Below, one piece after another: positions 25,104-33,615 of a stretch of 61,542 nucleotides of DNA. The translations under genes and the position numbers were made by a program. Origin of the DNA: Gemmatimonadota bacterium. GTDB taxonomy: Bacteria > Gemmatimonadota > Gemmatimonadetes > Gemmatimonadales > Gemmatimonadaceae. The notes beneath the pieces are model-generated. The model ran no database searches, was not told the DNA's origin, and worked only from the letters and a program-made list of their open reading frames with translations. The stretch is from positions 6,832 to 68,373 of the forward strand of contig QHVE01000023.1 of assembly GCA_003223455.1 (NCBI GenBank), in the 5' to 3' direction. How positions within the stretch are numbered: position 1 is the stretch's first letter; every line of letters begins with the position of its first letter.

Positions 25104-25853
25104 CTACTCCCACCTGAACCATCGCGCCGAGAACCCGATGCACGCGGCGAAGATCACCGCCAGTGCGCCGACCGTCGCGAGCTGAGTCATCCACGGCTCG
25201 CCAGCCCAGATGGCGCGCATCAGCGTCACGGCGTGCGTCGTGGGGAGCGAGTTCGCCACGAATTGCAGCCAGCGCGGCAGCCGGTCCACCGGGAAGAACA
25301 CGCCGGACAGCGCCAGCATCACGTACGTCAGCGTCGCGCCGAGCACCTGGGCGAATCGCGCCGAACGCACGAGGCTCGCCATCACGAACCCGAACGAAAG
25401 GATGCTCGTCGTGCCGAGCAGCACCGCGGCGACGAAGCTCACGCCGCTCGCCGGCATCGCGTCGGGCAGGACTCGCCGGCCCGCGAGGATCATGAGCACG
25501 AGAGCCACCAGGGTGAAGCCCAGCTTCACCATCACGTGCGATCCGAGGATCGTGACTGGCGAGAGCGGCGTGGCACGCAGTCGCTTCAGGATACCGCCCT
25601 CGCGGTAGATCGCCATGATGCCGACGAGCGACTGAACGGCACCGAGCGAGATCAGCAGCGCGGTGAGGATCGCGATGTTGAACGGCAGCCGCGAGACTGG
25701 AATTCCGGCGCCCCCTCGCGGCGAGAACCGCAGCGCCCGGCCGACGAACACGAACAGGAGCACGGGCAGCAGCAGGGAGCCGATGACGCCCATCGGCTCG
25801 CGCACGAAGATCTTCATCTCGATCCAGCTCAGCTTGAACAGCCCTTTGAGCAT
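25104..25853 (-). CDS. ABC-2 type transporter permease
   Basis: About 249 residues with six hydrophobic helices and the ABC-2 pattern: GVIGSLLLPVLLFVFVGRAL, an amphipathic loop with EGGILKRLRATPLSP, then ALSGVFFPVDRLPRWLQFV. ABC-2 permeases export drugs, polysaccharides or lipids. The ATP-binding subunit lies 8 bases upstream on the same strand, so the pair forms one exporter of the daunorubicin-resistance type. ATG 25853 is chosen over the long upstream open frame, which is a shadow of the ATPase. Confidence 0.92.
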   Translation of the reverse strand: MLKGLFKLSWIEMKIFVREPMGVIGSLLLPVLLFVFVGRALRFSPRGGAGIPVSRLPFNIAILTALLISLGAVQSLVGIMAIYREGGILKRLRATPLSPVTILGSHVMVKLGFTLVALVLMILAGRRVLPDAMPASGVSFVAAVLLGTTSILSFGFVMASLVRSARFAQVLGATLTYVMLALSGVFFPVDRLPRWLQFVANSLPTTHAVTLMRAIWAGEPWMTQLATVGALAVIFAACIGFSARWFRWE

Positions 25854-25861
25854 CTGAGGTC

Positions 25862-26737
25862 TCAATCCCGAATTGCGCGGCCGGTGAGCTTGAGGAACAC
25901 CTCCTCGAGCGTCGGCATCTCGGTGCGAAACCCACGCACGCGCGCTCCATCGCTGGCGATCCGGTGGATGACGTCGGTGACGAAGTCGTCCCCCTCGCCG
26001 CGGAGCTCGTGCAGGCGCTCTCCCCCTTCCTCGTCGGTCGTGTAGATCACTCGGCGCTCCGCGCAGTGCCGCGTCACGAGCTCGCGCGGCGTTCCCATCT
26101 CGATCACGCGTCCGTGCTCGATGATCGCCACCCGGTCGCACAGCCGTTCCGCCTCCTCCATCAGGTGCGTCGTGAGGAAGACGGTGCTGCCGCGCTGGCG
26201 GATGTCGCGTATGAGCTCCCAGATGGCGCGCCGGGCCTGCGGGTCGAGTCCGGTGGTGAGCTCGTCGAGGAAGACCAGCTCGGGCTGGTGAATCAGCGCG
26301 AGGGCGATGAACAGCCGCTGCTTCTGTCCGCCCGAGAGGTTCATGAACCAGGCGTCGCGCTTGCCGGCGAGACCGAGTCGCTCGAGGAGCACGTCGCCGT
26401 TCACGACGCGCTCGCGGTCGTACATCGAGGCCCAGAGGTCCAGCGCCTCCCACACCTTGATGCGCTTCTGAAGCTGCGCCTCTTGGTGCTGCACGCCGAT
26501 GCGGCGGCGGAGCGCCGTCGCGTCGCGCCGCGGGTCGAGCCCGAGTACGGAGATCGTCCCGCCGTCGGCACGGCGCGATCCCTGGATGCACTCCATCGTG
26601 GTCGTCTTGCCGGCACCGTTGGGTCCGATGAGGCCGAAGATCTCTCCCTCGTTCACGTCGAGGGAGACGTCGGCGACGGCGACGGTGCGGCCGTAGCGCT
26701 TGGTGAGCGCGCGGACGGTGACGACGGGCGTGGGCAT
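25862..26737 (-). CDS. ABC transporter ATP-binding protein
   Basis: About 291 residues: Walker A GPNGAGKTT, Q-loop, signature LSGGQKQR, Walker B LVFLDE followed by LTTGLDP, and H-loop TTHLMEE. The usual LDEP is LDEL here, a conservative change. The C-terminal extension (TPRELVT onward) is the one found in exporters of the DrrA/CcmA group. Together with the permease downstream it should energise export of a hydrophobic compound. ATG 26737 puts the first strand right after MPTP. Confidence 0.93.
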   Translation of the reverse strand: MPTPVVTVRALTKRYGRTVAVADVSLDVNEGEIFGLIGPNGAGKTTTMECIQGSRRADGGTISVLGLDPRRDATALRRRIGVQHQEAQLQKRIKVWEALDLWASMYDRERVVNGDVLLERLGLAGKRDAWFMNLSGGQKQRLFIALALIHQPELVFLDELTTGLDPQARRAIWELIRDIRQRGSTVFLTTHLMEEAERLCDRVAIIEHGRVIEMGTPRELVTRHCAERRVIYTTDEEGGERLHELRGEGDDFVTDVIHRIASDGARVRGFRTEMPTLEEVFLKLTGRAIRD

Positions 26738-26827
26738 GGTACAGATGTAATGAGTCCGCCCGCTCCGGGTCAGTCGGACGCTGGCCTCACGAGAGGCCGG
26801 CACGCGGCTGTCCGCGCGATCGCGTAC

Positions 26828-27136
26828 TCACTCCGCGGGCCGGTCGGGGGCGGCGCGGAGCATCGCCTGCGCGAGCGCGTAGAGGCGAACGAAGTACACC
26901 CATGCGTCGCCGGTGAGACTCGGCACCATCACGCGCGCGACCGTCGCGCATTCGCCCAGCACTCCCCACTGCTCCGCCGACAGCACACCGCCGTTGGCGA
27001 GAAACGAAGCGGCGAGTCCGGCGATGTCCGCGTCGAGCAACACGAGCGCGATCCCCGCGATCTCGTCCTCGCCCGAAAGCTCGGTCGGATACGGCGCCGT
27101 GTCGTGCGCTTCCAGCAGGTCGCGAACCGATTCCAT
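26828..27136 (-). CDS. Small hypothetical protein
   Basis: About 102 residues, helical, hydrophobic in parts (AGIALVLLDADIAGLAASFL, YFVRLYALAQAMLRAA). No family is recognised. The open frame reaches much farther upstream, but an earlier start would run into the outer-membrane protein's 5' end on the other strand, so ATG 27136 is preferred without strong proof. It is divergent from that gene by about 119 bases. Confidence 0.5.
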   Translation of the reverse strand: MESVRDLLEAHDTAPYPTELSGEDEIAGIALVLLDADIAGLAASFLANGGVLSAEQWGVLGECATVARVMVPSLTGDAWVYFVRLYALAQAMLRAAPDRPAE

Positions 27137-27254
27137 GAGGCGTGCGGGCCGTTCGAGACGGAGTACCCGTTGCGGCCGCCGAGTGGTTGCCGCCCCCTCC
27201 CACGGCGGATATGATAGCGCTCCCCCCGCATCCGTGACGCCGAACCGCCCCGCC

Positions 27255-28619
27255 ATGCCTTCCCGCGCGCGCACCACCGCCGTCGTCAGGTCGATCGCGC
27301 TCGCGACGACCCTCCTCGTCGGTCTGGCTCCTTCCGTCCACGCGCAGACCCTCCGTCGGCGCATCTCCGATCTCTTCATCTTCGGTGAGGGCCAGGAGCC
27401 GTTGTTCCTTGCCGGCTCGGGCGATCCGAACAATCCGGTGGCGCTCCAGGCGCACGGCATGCACTTCATCCCGTCGGCGAGCGCCGAGAACAGCGCCCTG
27501 ATCTCCACGATCAGTGATGCGCTCGGCGCGAGCATCAGCAGCATCCCGATCGGCTCGACGAGCGGCAGCGAGTCGTTTCATTTCGTCGGCGGCGTCCCCG
27601 TTCGTACCTCGACGTCGGCGGGGCCGATCTTCGCCGAGCGCGCGCAGACCCTCGGACGCGGGCGCGCGCTGGTCGGGATCAGCCGTACAGGGTTCGAGTT
27701 CGCGACGCTGCGTGGCGTCGACATGAACAACATCCAGTTGACGTTCACGCATCAGAACGTCGATTTCGCCGGCTGCGATGCGGCGTTCGGCGGCGACTGC
27801 ACCAAGTACGGCATCCCGTCGTTCGAGAACGACGTGATGGACTTCCGGCTCTCGATGAAGCTCGACGTCAGTGTCACGTCGACGTATCTCACCTACGGCG
27901 TGAACGACCGGTTCGACGTGGGGCTCGTGATCCCGATCGTGCACGCCGACTTCCGAGGCGAGAGCTTCGCCCAGCTCGTCCCGTTCGGGGGTACGACGTC
28001 GGCGCACTACTTTTCCGGCACGGCGGCCAATCCGGTGCTCAGCGCGTCGCGACAGAGCCTCGGCTCGTCGACGGGCCTGGGCGACGTTGCGCTCCGCGCC
28101 AAGGTGAACCTGCGCGAGACGTCGGAAGCGAGCGTCGCGGTCCTGTTCGATGCCCGATTCCCGACGGGCAACGAGGACGATCTCCTCGGCGGGGGCAAAT
28201 TCGCCGGCAGCGCGCTGGCGATCATCGACGCGCATTACGGCGACTTCTCGCCGCACGCCAACGTCGGCTATCTGCACCATGCCGGCGACCGGCAGAACGA
28301 CGCGGTGCTCGGAACGGTCGGCTTCGACCATCGCATGCGTGACAACGTCACGCTCGCGGCCGATCTCGTGTCGGAGCTTCAGGTCGGCGGCAGCAAGCTC
28401 ATTCTGCCTGAAGTCGTCACGTACGAGTCACCCTTTCGTCGCTCGCTCAACCCGACGAACATCCCCGAGATTGCCGACGACATCGTGAACGGCTCCTTCG
28501 GCGTGAAGGTCGCCCCCGCCCGCCGCACGATCATCGTGCTCAACGCGCTCTTCCCCCTCAACCGGGGCGGCATGCGGCCGAATCTGGTGTACTACGCGGC
28601 GCTGGAGCACACGTTCTAG
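27255..28619 (+). CDS. Outer-membrane beta-barrel protein (transporter / MetA-type)
   Basis: About 454 residues with a signal peptide (SIALATTLLVGLAPSVHAQ). The mature part shows alternating beta strands typical of an outer-membrane barrel (FDVGLVIPIVHADF, LGDVALRAKVNLRE, FSPHANVGYLHHAGD) and ends in EHTF, the C-terminal Phe signal for barrel assembly. It resembles the MetA-pathway phenol-degradation transporter family. Two cysteines (FAGCDAAFGGDCTKYG) could form an extracellular disulfide. ATG 27255 starts the signal peptide directly. Confidence 0.85.
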   Translation: MPSRARTTAVVRSIALATTLLVGLAPSVHAQTLRRRISDLFIFGEGQEPLFLAGSGDPNNPVALQAHGMHFIPSASAENSALISTISDALGASISSIPIGSTSGSESFHFVGGVPVRTSTSAGPIFAERAQTLGRGRALVGISRTGFEFATLRGVDMNNIQLTFTHQNVDFAGCDAAFGGDCTKYGIPSFENDVMDFRLSMKLDVSVTSTYLTYGVNDRFDVGLVIPIVHADFRGESFAQLVPFGGTTSAHYFSGTAANPVLSASRQSLGSSTGLGDVALRAKVNLRETSEASVAVLFDARFPTGNEDDLLGGGKFAGSALAIIDAHYGDFSPHANVGYLHHAGDRQNDAVLGTVGFDHRMRDNVTLAADLVSELQVGGSKLILPEVVTYESPFRRSLNPTNIPEIADDIVNGSFGVKVAPARRTIIVLNALFPLNRGGMRPNLVYYAALEHTF

Positions 28620-28677
28620 GTGCGTGTGGTCCGGGGCTCCGGCTCGTGCCCGTACTCACGGATACCAGCGGTACGTG

Positions 28678-28696
28678 GTACCTGCTACGCAGGTAC
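28678..28696. terminator. Weak hairpin between convergent genes
   Basis: GTACCTG (28678-28684) pairs with CAGGTAC (28690-28696) over a CTACG loop. It lies between the outer-membrane protein and the kinase, which converge. No U-run follows, so termination is uncertain. The rest of the 160-base gap is featureless. Confidence 0.4.
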
Positions 28697-28779
28697 GGCG
28701 TACAAGCTACGCCACCGGGCAACGTACTCACCACGGCCAGAAGCTCGTGGTGCGCGCCGAACCGGACATCCTGCGCGCA

Positions 28780-30597
28780 TCACTTCAAGGACACCAGCCT
28801 CCACGCTCCGCCGTCCTTCCGCAGCGTCGCCGCGAAGCTCACGCCCTGGCGCTCGGTGCGGCCCGATGAGCTCTCGTACTCGTAGCGGCCCGTCACGTGC
28901 ACCTCGGCGCTCGACGGTGTGCCGTCGACGCTCGCGACGCGGAAGGTGACGTTGATCTTGCGCGCCGACTCGAAGAACTGCTCGAAGCCGCGCTGCTGGT
29001 CCGACGTCAGCCCGGGATACACGCGGCGAATCGACGACACGTCGCGCGACTCGATCGCCCGGGCGTAGGCCTCGAACACCGGCGCGACGTCCGCAGCCGT
29101 CGGCGGTGAGGGCGCGGGCGCCGGCGCAGGACTTTCGCTCGGCGACTGGGCGGGCGGCGTCGTGGGGGCCGCCGTTCGCGGCGCAACGATTCCCTGCTGC
29201 ACCGGTGGCTGCGTGAGCGAGGGCTGCGTGATGACGACCGAGGGCGCGGCGGCGACCGCTGACGACTGGCCCACCGTCGGGGCGGAACGCGGCGGCGGTG
29301 TCGTCGTCTGCCGCGCAGCGCTCGTTCCGGCCCTGGTCGACGTGGCGGGGCTCGTGCTTCGCGCGACGCGCTCGCTCGACGGCGGGCGCTCCGGCTTCGG
29401 CTCGGGGCGTTCGATGGTTTTTGGCGCGGCGTCCACCGTCTGCTTCTCCACGGCGCTGTCGGTGCGCGTCGTCGACGCCGTCGGTGTCGGCGCTGCCACT
29501 GCTGGCGGCGGCGCTGGCGATCCGGCGATTGCCGCCATCGAATCCGGAGTCGCCGTCACTGTCGGCGACGCACTGCGCACCGCCGTCGCGGCGGACGAGT
29601 TGCGCTTGGCGAGCTGTGTCCAGGCGAGGACGATCAGCAGCACACCGACGAGCGCTCCGCCGGCGACGAGCTCGCGTCGCAGCATCCGCACGCGCGCGGC
29701 CTGCTTCGATTTCCTGATCGCGTGCTCGACCGTCGCGCTCAGCGACACCGACGTCGGATACGACGGACCGCTCAGCATCGAGCGCACGCCGCTCAAGTCG
29801 TTCGCCATCTCGATCGCGGACTGATAGCGCTCCAGCGCGTCCTTCGCCATCGCCTTCTCGACGATGTGGTCGAGCGCCGACGGAAGTCCGGGTGTCACGT
29901 CGTGTATCGCCTTGGGCTTGTCCGTGAGGATCTTGTAGAACAATCCCTGCAGGGTCGGCGAGTCGAACGGCTTGGATCCCGTCAGCAGCTCGTAGAGCAC
30001 CGCACCGACGGCGAAGACGTCCGTCGCGGGGGTCGCCTTGCCCCCCGTGATCTGCTCGGGAGACATGTACACCGGTGTCCCCAGCGACGCGCCCGTGTTC
30101 GTGAGCTTCGACGTGGTGAGATGCGCCACGCCGAAATCCATCAGCTTGGCGCGCCCGTCCTCGGCGATGCGGATGTTCGCGGGTTTGATGTCGCGGTGAA
30201 CGATTCCACGCTTGTGTGCGAAGGTGAGTCCCGCGAGGACGTCGATGATGATGTCGAGCTTCTCCTGCAGCGACAGCGGCTCGTGCGCCGTCATCAGCGC
30301 CTCGAGGTCCGCCCCCTGGACGAACTCCATCGCGATGTAGAGGTGCCCATCCACTTCGCCGAGGTCGTAGATGCTCACGACGTTCGGGTGCTGGAGCGAG
30401 GCGGCCGCCTGGGCCTCGCGAAGGAACCGCGTGCGCAGCTCGTCCTGCCGCGCGATGGCGTCGTTCATGACCTTGATCGCCACCGTGCGGTCGAGCACGG
30501 AGTCCTTGGCCTTATAGACGACCCCCATCGCACCCTCGCCGACGAGCTCGAGGATGTGGTACTTCCCGATATCCGCGATTTTGAGGGGCTCCTTCAT
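28780..30597 (-). CDS. Membrane Ser/Thr kinase with extracellular NTF2-like domain
   Basis: 605 residues. A PknB-type kinase (about 12-275) has GEGAMGVVY, Lys42, HRD at 134-136, DFG at 154-156 and MSPEQ. A juxtamembrane basic stretch precedes one membrane helix (about 311-329). A Pro/Thr/Ser/Ala-rich linker of about 160 residues follows, and the last 115 residues (DVAPVFEAYARAIESRDVSS...) look like an NTF2/SnoaL-like fold outside the cell. Such kinases sense a ligand or wall component. It belongs to a different kinase subgroup from the TolB-TPR ones. ATG 30597 starts the kinase normally. Confidence 0.92.
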   Translation of the reverse strand: MKEPLKIADIGKYHILELVGEGAMGVVYKAKDSVLDRTVAIKVMNDAIARQDELRTRFLREAQAAASLQHPNVVSIYDLGEVDGHLYIAMEFVQGADLEALMTAHEPLSLQEKLDIIIDVLAGLTFAHKRGIVHRDIKPANIRIAEDGRAKLMDFGVAHLTTSKLTNTGASLGTPVYMSPEQITGGKATPATDVFAVGAVLYELLTGSKPFDSPTLQGLFYKILTDKPKAIHDVTPGLPSALDHIVEKAMAKDALERYQSAIEMANDLSGVRSMLSGPSYPTSVSLSATVEHAIRKSKQAARVRMLRRELVAGGALVGVLLIVLAWTQLAKRNSSAATAVRSASPTVTATPDSMAAIAGSPAPPPAVAAPTPTASTTRTDSAVEKQTVDAAPKTIERPEPKPERPPSSERVARSTSPATSTRAGTSAARQTTTPPPRSAPTVGQSSAVAAAPSVVITQPSLTQPPVQQGIVAPRTAAPTTPPAQSPSESPAPAPAPSPPTAADVAPVFEAYARAIESRDVSSIRRVYPGLTSDQQRGFEQFFESARKINVTFRVASVDGTPSSAEVHVTGRYEYESSSGRTERQGVSFAATLRKDGGAWRLVSLK

Positions 30598-30661
30598 GCG
30601 GCGAGGGGCTCGGCGGCTGGAGCGAAGCTGCGGAATATTCGACCATGACCGCCATACGGCA

Positions 30662-30691
30662 ACCGGGCCCGGCGGAGTGGCCGGGCCCGGT
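30662..30691. terminator. Hairpin after secreted protein gene
   Basis: An 11-bp stem ACCGGGCCCGG / CCGGGCCCGGT (30662-30672, 30681-30691) with an eight-base loop. It lies downstream of the minus-strand gene ending at 30724 and upstream of the kinase start. No U-run, so the assignment is moderate. Confidence 0.55.
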
Positions 30692-30723
30692 GTGCGTACC
30701 GATCGCCGCGTGGCGCGACATGC

Positions 30724-31203
30724 TCACTCGCGCCGAAGTACGAGCGGTCCCGCCGTGAGAATCTTCTGCTCCGTGTCGCCGGCGTTCGAGCCAGTGGTCT
30801 GCACCGCGCCGACGAGCTGGCCATCGCGTACGTCGAGCGGGATGGTCACTCCACCGCGCCTGACCTCTTCGGAGGCGATCACCGGACCCTTCAGCCAGCC
30901 TTCGACGATCAGCTGCGGCTGTCGGCCGATCTTGCGCTTGACCAGTCCCGCGTTCTCACGAATGACGCCCAGGGTCAGTTCGGCGTCGCCGATGCGCCCG
31001 CGAACGTGCTGCGCCGAGTCGATCGTGAGCTCGACGGCGAGCGTGCGTTGCGCCGTCCAGTCCACGCCGACGTTGGCCGAGCCGCGCCATTTGCCGGCGA
31101 GCGTGCCAAGTGGTGAGCCCGCCACCGCGGCGGGCGGTCGGCTCGAGGCCGCGAGGACGGACGATGCGAGCACGATGGCTAGAGCATGGCGTGACGAAAG
31201 CAT
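30724..31203 (-). CDS. Secreted protein of unknown function
   Basis: About 159 residues with a signal peptide (HALAIVLASSVLAASSRPP). The mature part is strand-rich with alternating Gly and Val (VRGRIGDAELTLGVIRENAG, GVTIPLDVRDGQLVGAVQTTG), consistent with a small beta-barrel or beta-sandwich. No family is assigned. ATG 31203 fits the signal peptide; ATG 31233 would add ten residues. It lies 85 bases downstream of the GH-A glycosidase on the same strand and may be part of its operon. Confidence 0.75.
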   Translation of the reverse strand: MLSSRHALAIVLASSVLAASSRPPAAVAGSPLGTLAGKWRGSANVGVDWTAQRTLAVELTIDSAQHVRGRIGDAELTLGVIRENAGLVKRKIGRQPQLIVEGWLKGPVIASEEVRRGGVTIPLDVRDGQLVGAVQTTGSNAGDTEQKILTAGPLVLRRE

Positions 31204-31288
31204 GGAAGCCTCCCGACAGGAGTTCGCTTCCAACGTCGCCCTGCGCCCGCTGCCCGCCCATCGGCCCTTCGTCCGACGCGTCCTCTTC

Positions 31289-33391
31289 TCAGCGATCCAC
31301 GCGCACTAGGTACCACGTCGTCACCGGCGCTCCGATCGGCAGCGTCCACCCCGCCGTCGAGCGCGTCGCGGCGATCGGCGCGCCGATCGCCTTCCCCGCC
31401 CCGTCGAGCGCCACCGCCGACACCCCGCGAACGCGGCCGGCGAGCCCGCGCAGCGTGACGGTCCCCGTGACCGGCTCGATCAGCGATGGCGCGCCGCCCT
31501 GCTGCGTCAGGCGCGTGCGATCCTCGTTCCACTGCGATCCGGTGTTCGACACACGCGAGCCCGCCGTGAGGAGCAGGCGCCCCGCGCTCGAGATCGGCTT
31601 CGCATCGATGGCCGACAGCACCACCGCCGCGAACTCGTTGCGCAGGTCGACCACGAGATTCTTCACCGCAGGGCGATTGCCCCGCACGAAGCCGATCAGC
31701 GCTTGTGTCCGGTCCGTCTCCTCGGTCACGAGCCCGCGATGGTCCGACGTCGTGCGCCACACGAGCTGTCGCGTATCGCTCACGATCGTCGCCGTGTCGA
31801 GCGATGCGTAGGCGGCCGTCGGCGCGCCGTCGAGCGAGGCGATGCGCACGCCGTGCGTCAACGGGAGCGCGAGCGGAAAGCCGGGCGTGAAGTACGGCTG
31901 CTCCGTGCGGGCGAGCCGCCGGCTCTCGAACGCCTGCTCTCGCGCGTAGCTCCGCGACACGGTCTCGAGCGCTGGCCGAACGTCGCTGCGCAGGAACGCC
32001 AGCGCGCCCGTCGCCATCTGCGTCATCCGCACCGGGTCGAGCGAGATGTCGAACGGATCGCCGACGTACGACTTCCAGCTCGCGTCGCGCTTCGGCTCGA
32101 AGGTGTAGACGATGATCGCGTCCCAGTCCTGGAACGCGCCGTACGCCGCGGCGATCGGAATCCCCTCCGCCGCCCATTCATTGGGGAATGGGTGGTTGAA
32201 CTCGCTCACCGTGTACGGTGTCCCAGCCATCGCGGTGCGCGACAGCTGAACGACCGTCGAGTGGAGCGGATCGTTCACCATCGGCGTGTTCACGGGCGGT
32301 GGCGAGCCGGGATGCTGCCAGTACACGTGCCCGTCCACGACGTCGAGCTTCGACAGCGACATCAGCATCGGGTAGCTCGAGCTCGAGTGGCCGTGATCCG
32401 CCGTGCCGGTGATCGGCACGCGCACGCCGAGCGAGTCGCGCAGGAACGCCCGCATGCCCGTGTAGAACCGGGTCTCGACGTCGACGATGAACCGCGACTC
32501 GGCGAGGAACCGTTCCTTCGGGGCTGCCCCCACCTCGGCGCTCTTGAGCCTCGGCACCGGCGCATCCGCCGCGCCGGTGATCTCTCGCAGCCGCGCTAGC
32601 TCGGCACGCGGCAGATTCTTCGCGAGCCATTCGTTGTACAACGTCGTCAGCTCGGCGTCGTAGTAGGGCGTCGATGTGAAACCGACCCATACGCCGTTCT
32701 CGTTGAGAATCTCGACGATCGCCACGGCGGGATCGTCGCGATACGCCTTTCCCGTGTACGGGTTGACGTGCGTGAGCAGCATCCGCGCGTATTCCTTCTG
32801 CAGCGCGATGAGTCGCGGGTCGAACAGTGTCAGCCCTTTGGCCCATCGGATGCGGTCGAAGTCGGGCACGCTGTCCCCCGCGCGGTACGACCGGCCGACG
32901 TTGAGGTTCAGGTCGACATAGATCCCGCGCTTCTCGAGCTCGGCCACGAGGAAGTCCAACCGGTCGAGCTGCTGCGCGTCGAGGTGCCGGCTGTCGCTCC
33001 CCGCCGCGATGAGGCCGCGCGGCGCGTCGAGATCGAGGAAGTGGAGCCGCACGCAGTTGATCCCGTATCGGGCGAGCGTACCCGCCCAGAGCGGCGAGTC
33101 CTCCCTCGGCGGGAGCAGCACCGACCCGCGGGACCAGTCGGTGAAGTGGATTCCCCAGAGGCGGAGCCGCGTGCCGTCGCCGCGGACGAGGTGGCCATCG
33201 CGCACGCGGGTGAAGCCGCGCTTCCCCGCCGGGGCGTCGAGCAGAAACGAGAGGTCGAGCGATGACGCGTCCGCCGCGCGGTGCTCCATCGTGAACGGCG
33301 CGAGGAGACTGTCGCTGCGCTGCGCTGGCGCCGTGGCCGGGAGGCCGACGGCGACGAAAGCCGCGAATGCGAGGCAGCGGGAAGCGCTCAT
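31289..33391 (-). CDS. Secreted clan GH-A glycoside hydrolase (GH5-like)
   Basis: About 700 residues with a signal peptide. A (beta/alpha)8 barrel of clan GH-A spans about 60-430: WGIHFTDW near the start, acid/base Glu231 in VEILNENG, an HVYWQHPG loop, and nucleophile Glu397 in YTVSEFNHP. The C-terminal 270 residues look like beta-sandwich modules of unknown role. It probably cleaves a beta-linked plant polysaccharide; family number is uncertain (GH5 or a neighbour). It is transcribed away from the cytochrome gene from a shared promoter region. Confidence 0.87.
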   Translation of the reverse strand: MSASRCLAFAAFVAVGLPATAPAQRSDSLLAPFTMEHRAADASSLDLSFLLDAPAGKRGFTRVRDGHLVRGDGTRLRLWGIHFTDWSRGSVLLPPREDSPLWAGTLARYGINCVRLHFLDLDAPRGLIAAGSDSRHLDAQQLDRLDFLVAELEKRGIYVDLNLNVGRSYRAGDSVPDFDRIRWAKGLTLFDPRLIALQKEYARMLLTHVNPYTGKAYRDDPAVAIVEILNENGVWVGFTSTPYYDAELTTLYNEWLAKNLPRAELARLREITGAADAPVPRLKSAEVGAAPKERFLAESRFIVDVETRFYTGMRAFLRDSLGVRVPITGTADHGHSSSSYPMLMSLSKLDVVDGHVYWQHPGSPPPVNTPMVNDPLHSTVVQLSRTAMAGTPYTVSEFNHPFPNEWAAEGIPIAAAYGAFQDWDAIIVYTFEPKRDASWKSYVGDPFDISLDPVRMTQMATGALAFLRSDVRPALETVSRSYAREQAFESRRLARTEQPYFTPGFPLALPLTHGVRIASLDGAPTAAYASLDTATIVSDTRQLVWRTTSDHRGLVTEETDRTQALIGFVRGNRPAVKNLVVDLRNEFAAVVLSAIDAKPISSAGRLLLTAGSRVSNTGSQWNEDRTRLTQQGGAPSLIEPVTGTVTLRGLAGRVRGVSAVALDGAGKAIGAPIAATRSTAGWTLPIGAPVTTWYLVRVDR

Positions 33392-33511
33392 GGTCGATGG
33401 CAGGCGGTGGAGGTGCTTGGGAGACAGGGGTCGCACGAGCTCGCATGAACGTGGTGTGTACGCTCGCGGCCGATCGAGCGTTGCCCGAGGCGGTGGAACG
33501 GCGAATGCATA

Positions 33512-33531
33512 TGTCAAGAAAACTCTTGACA
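33512..33531. promoter_or_regulatory. AT-rich divergent control region with palindrome and two TTGACA boxes
   Basis: TGTCAAG (33512-33518) and CTTGACA (33525-33531) are inverted around six bases. Each arm contains TTGACA, one on each strand, a consensus -35 box for the GH-A gene (minus) and the cytochrome gene (plus). The surrounding 40 bases are the most AT-rich in the area. A shared operator is plausible; -10 boxes are not clear. Confidence 0.55.
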
Positions 33532-33615
33532 AATTAATCCGCGCGTTCGAATGTGCCGATCGTTCGCGGACGTCGCCGTCCGCGCCTCGCACGCCGGTCC
33601 ATTCCGAGGTGAGTG

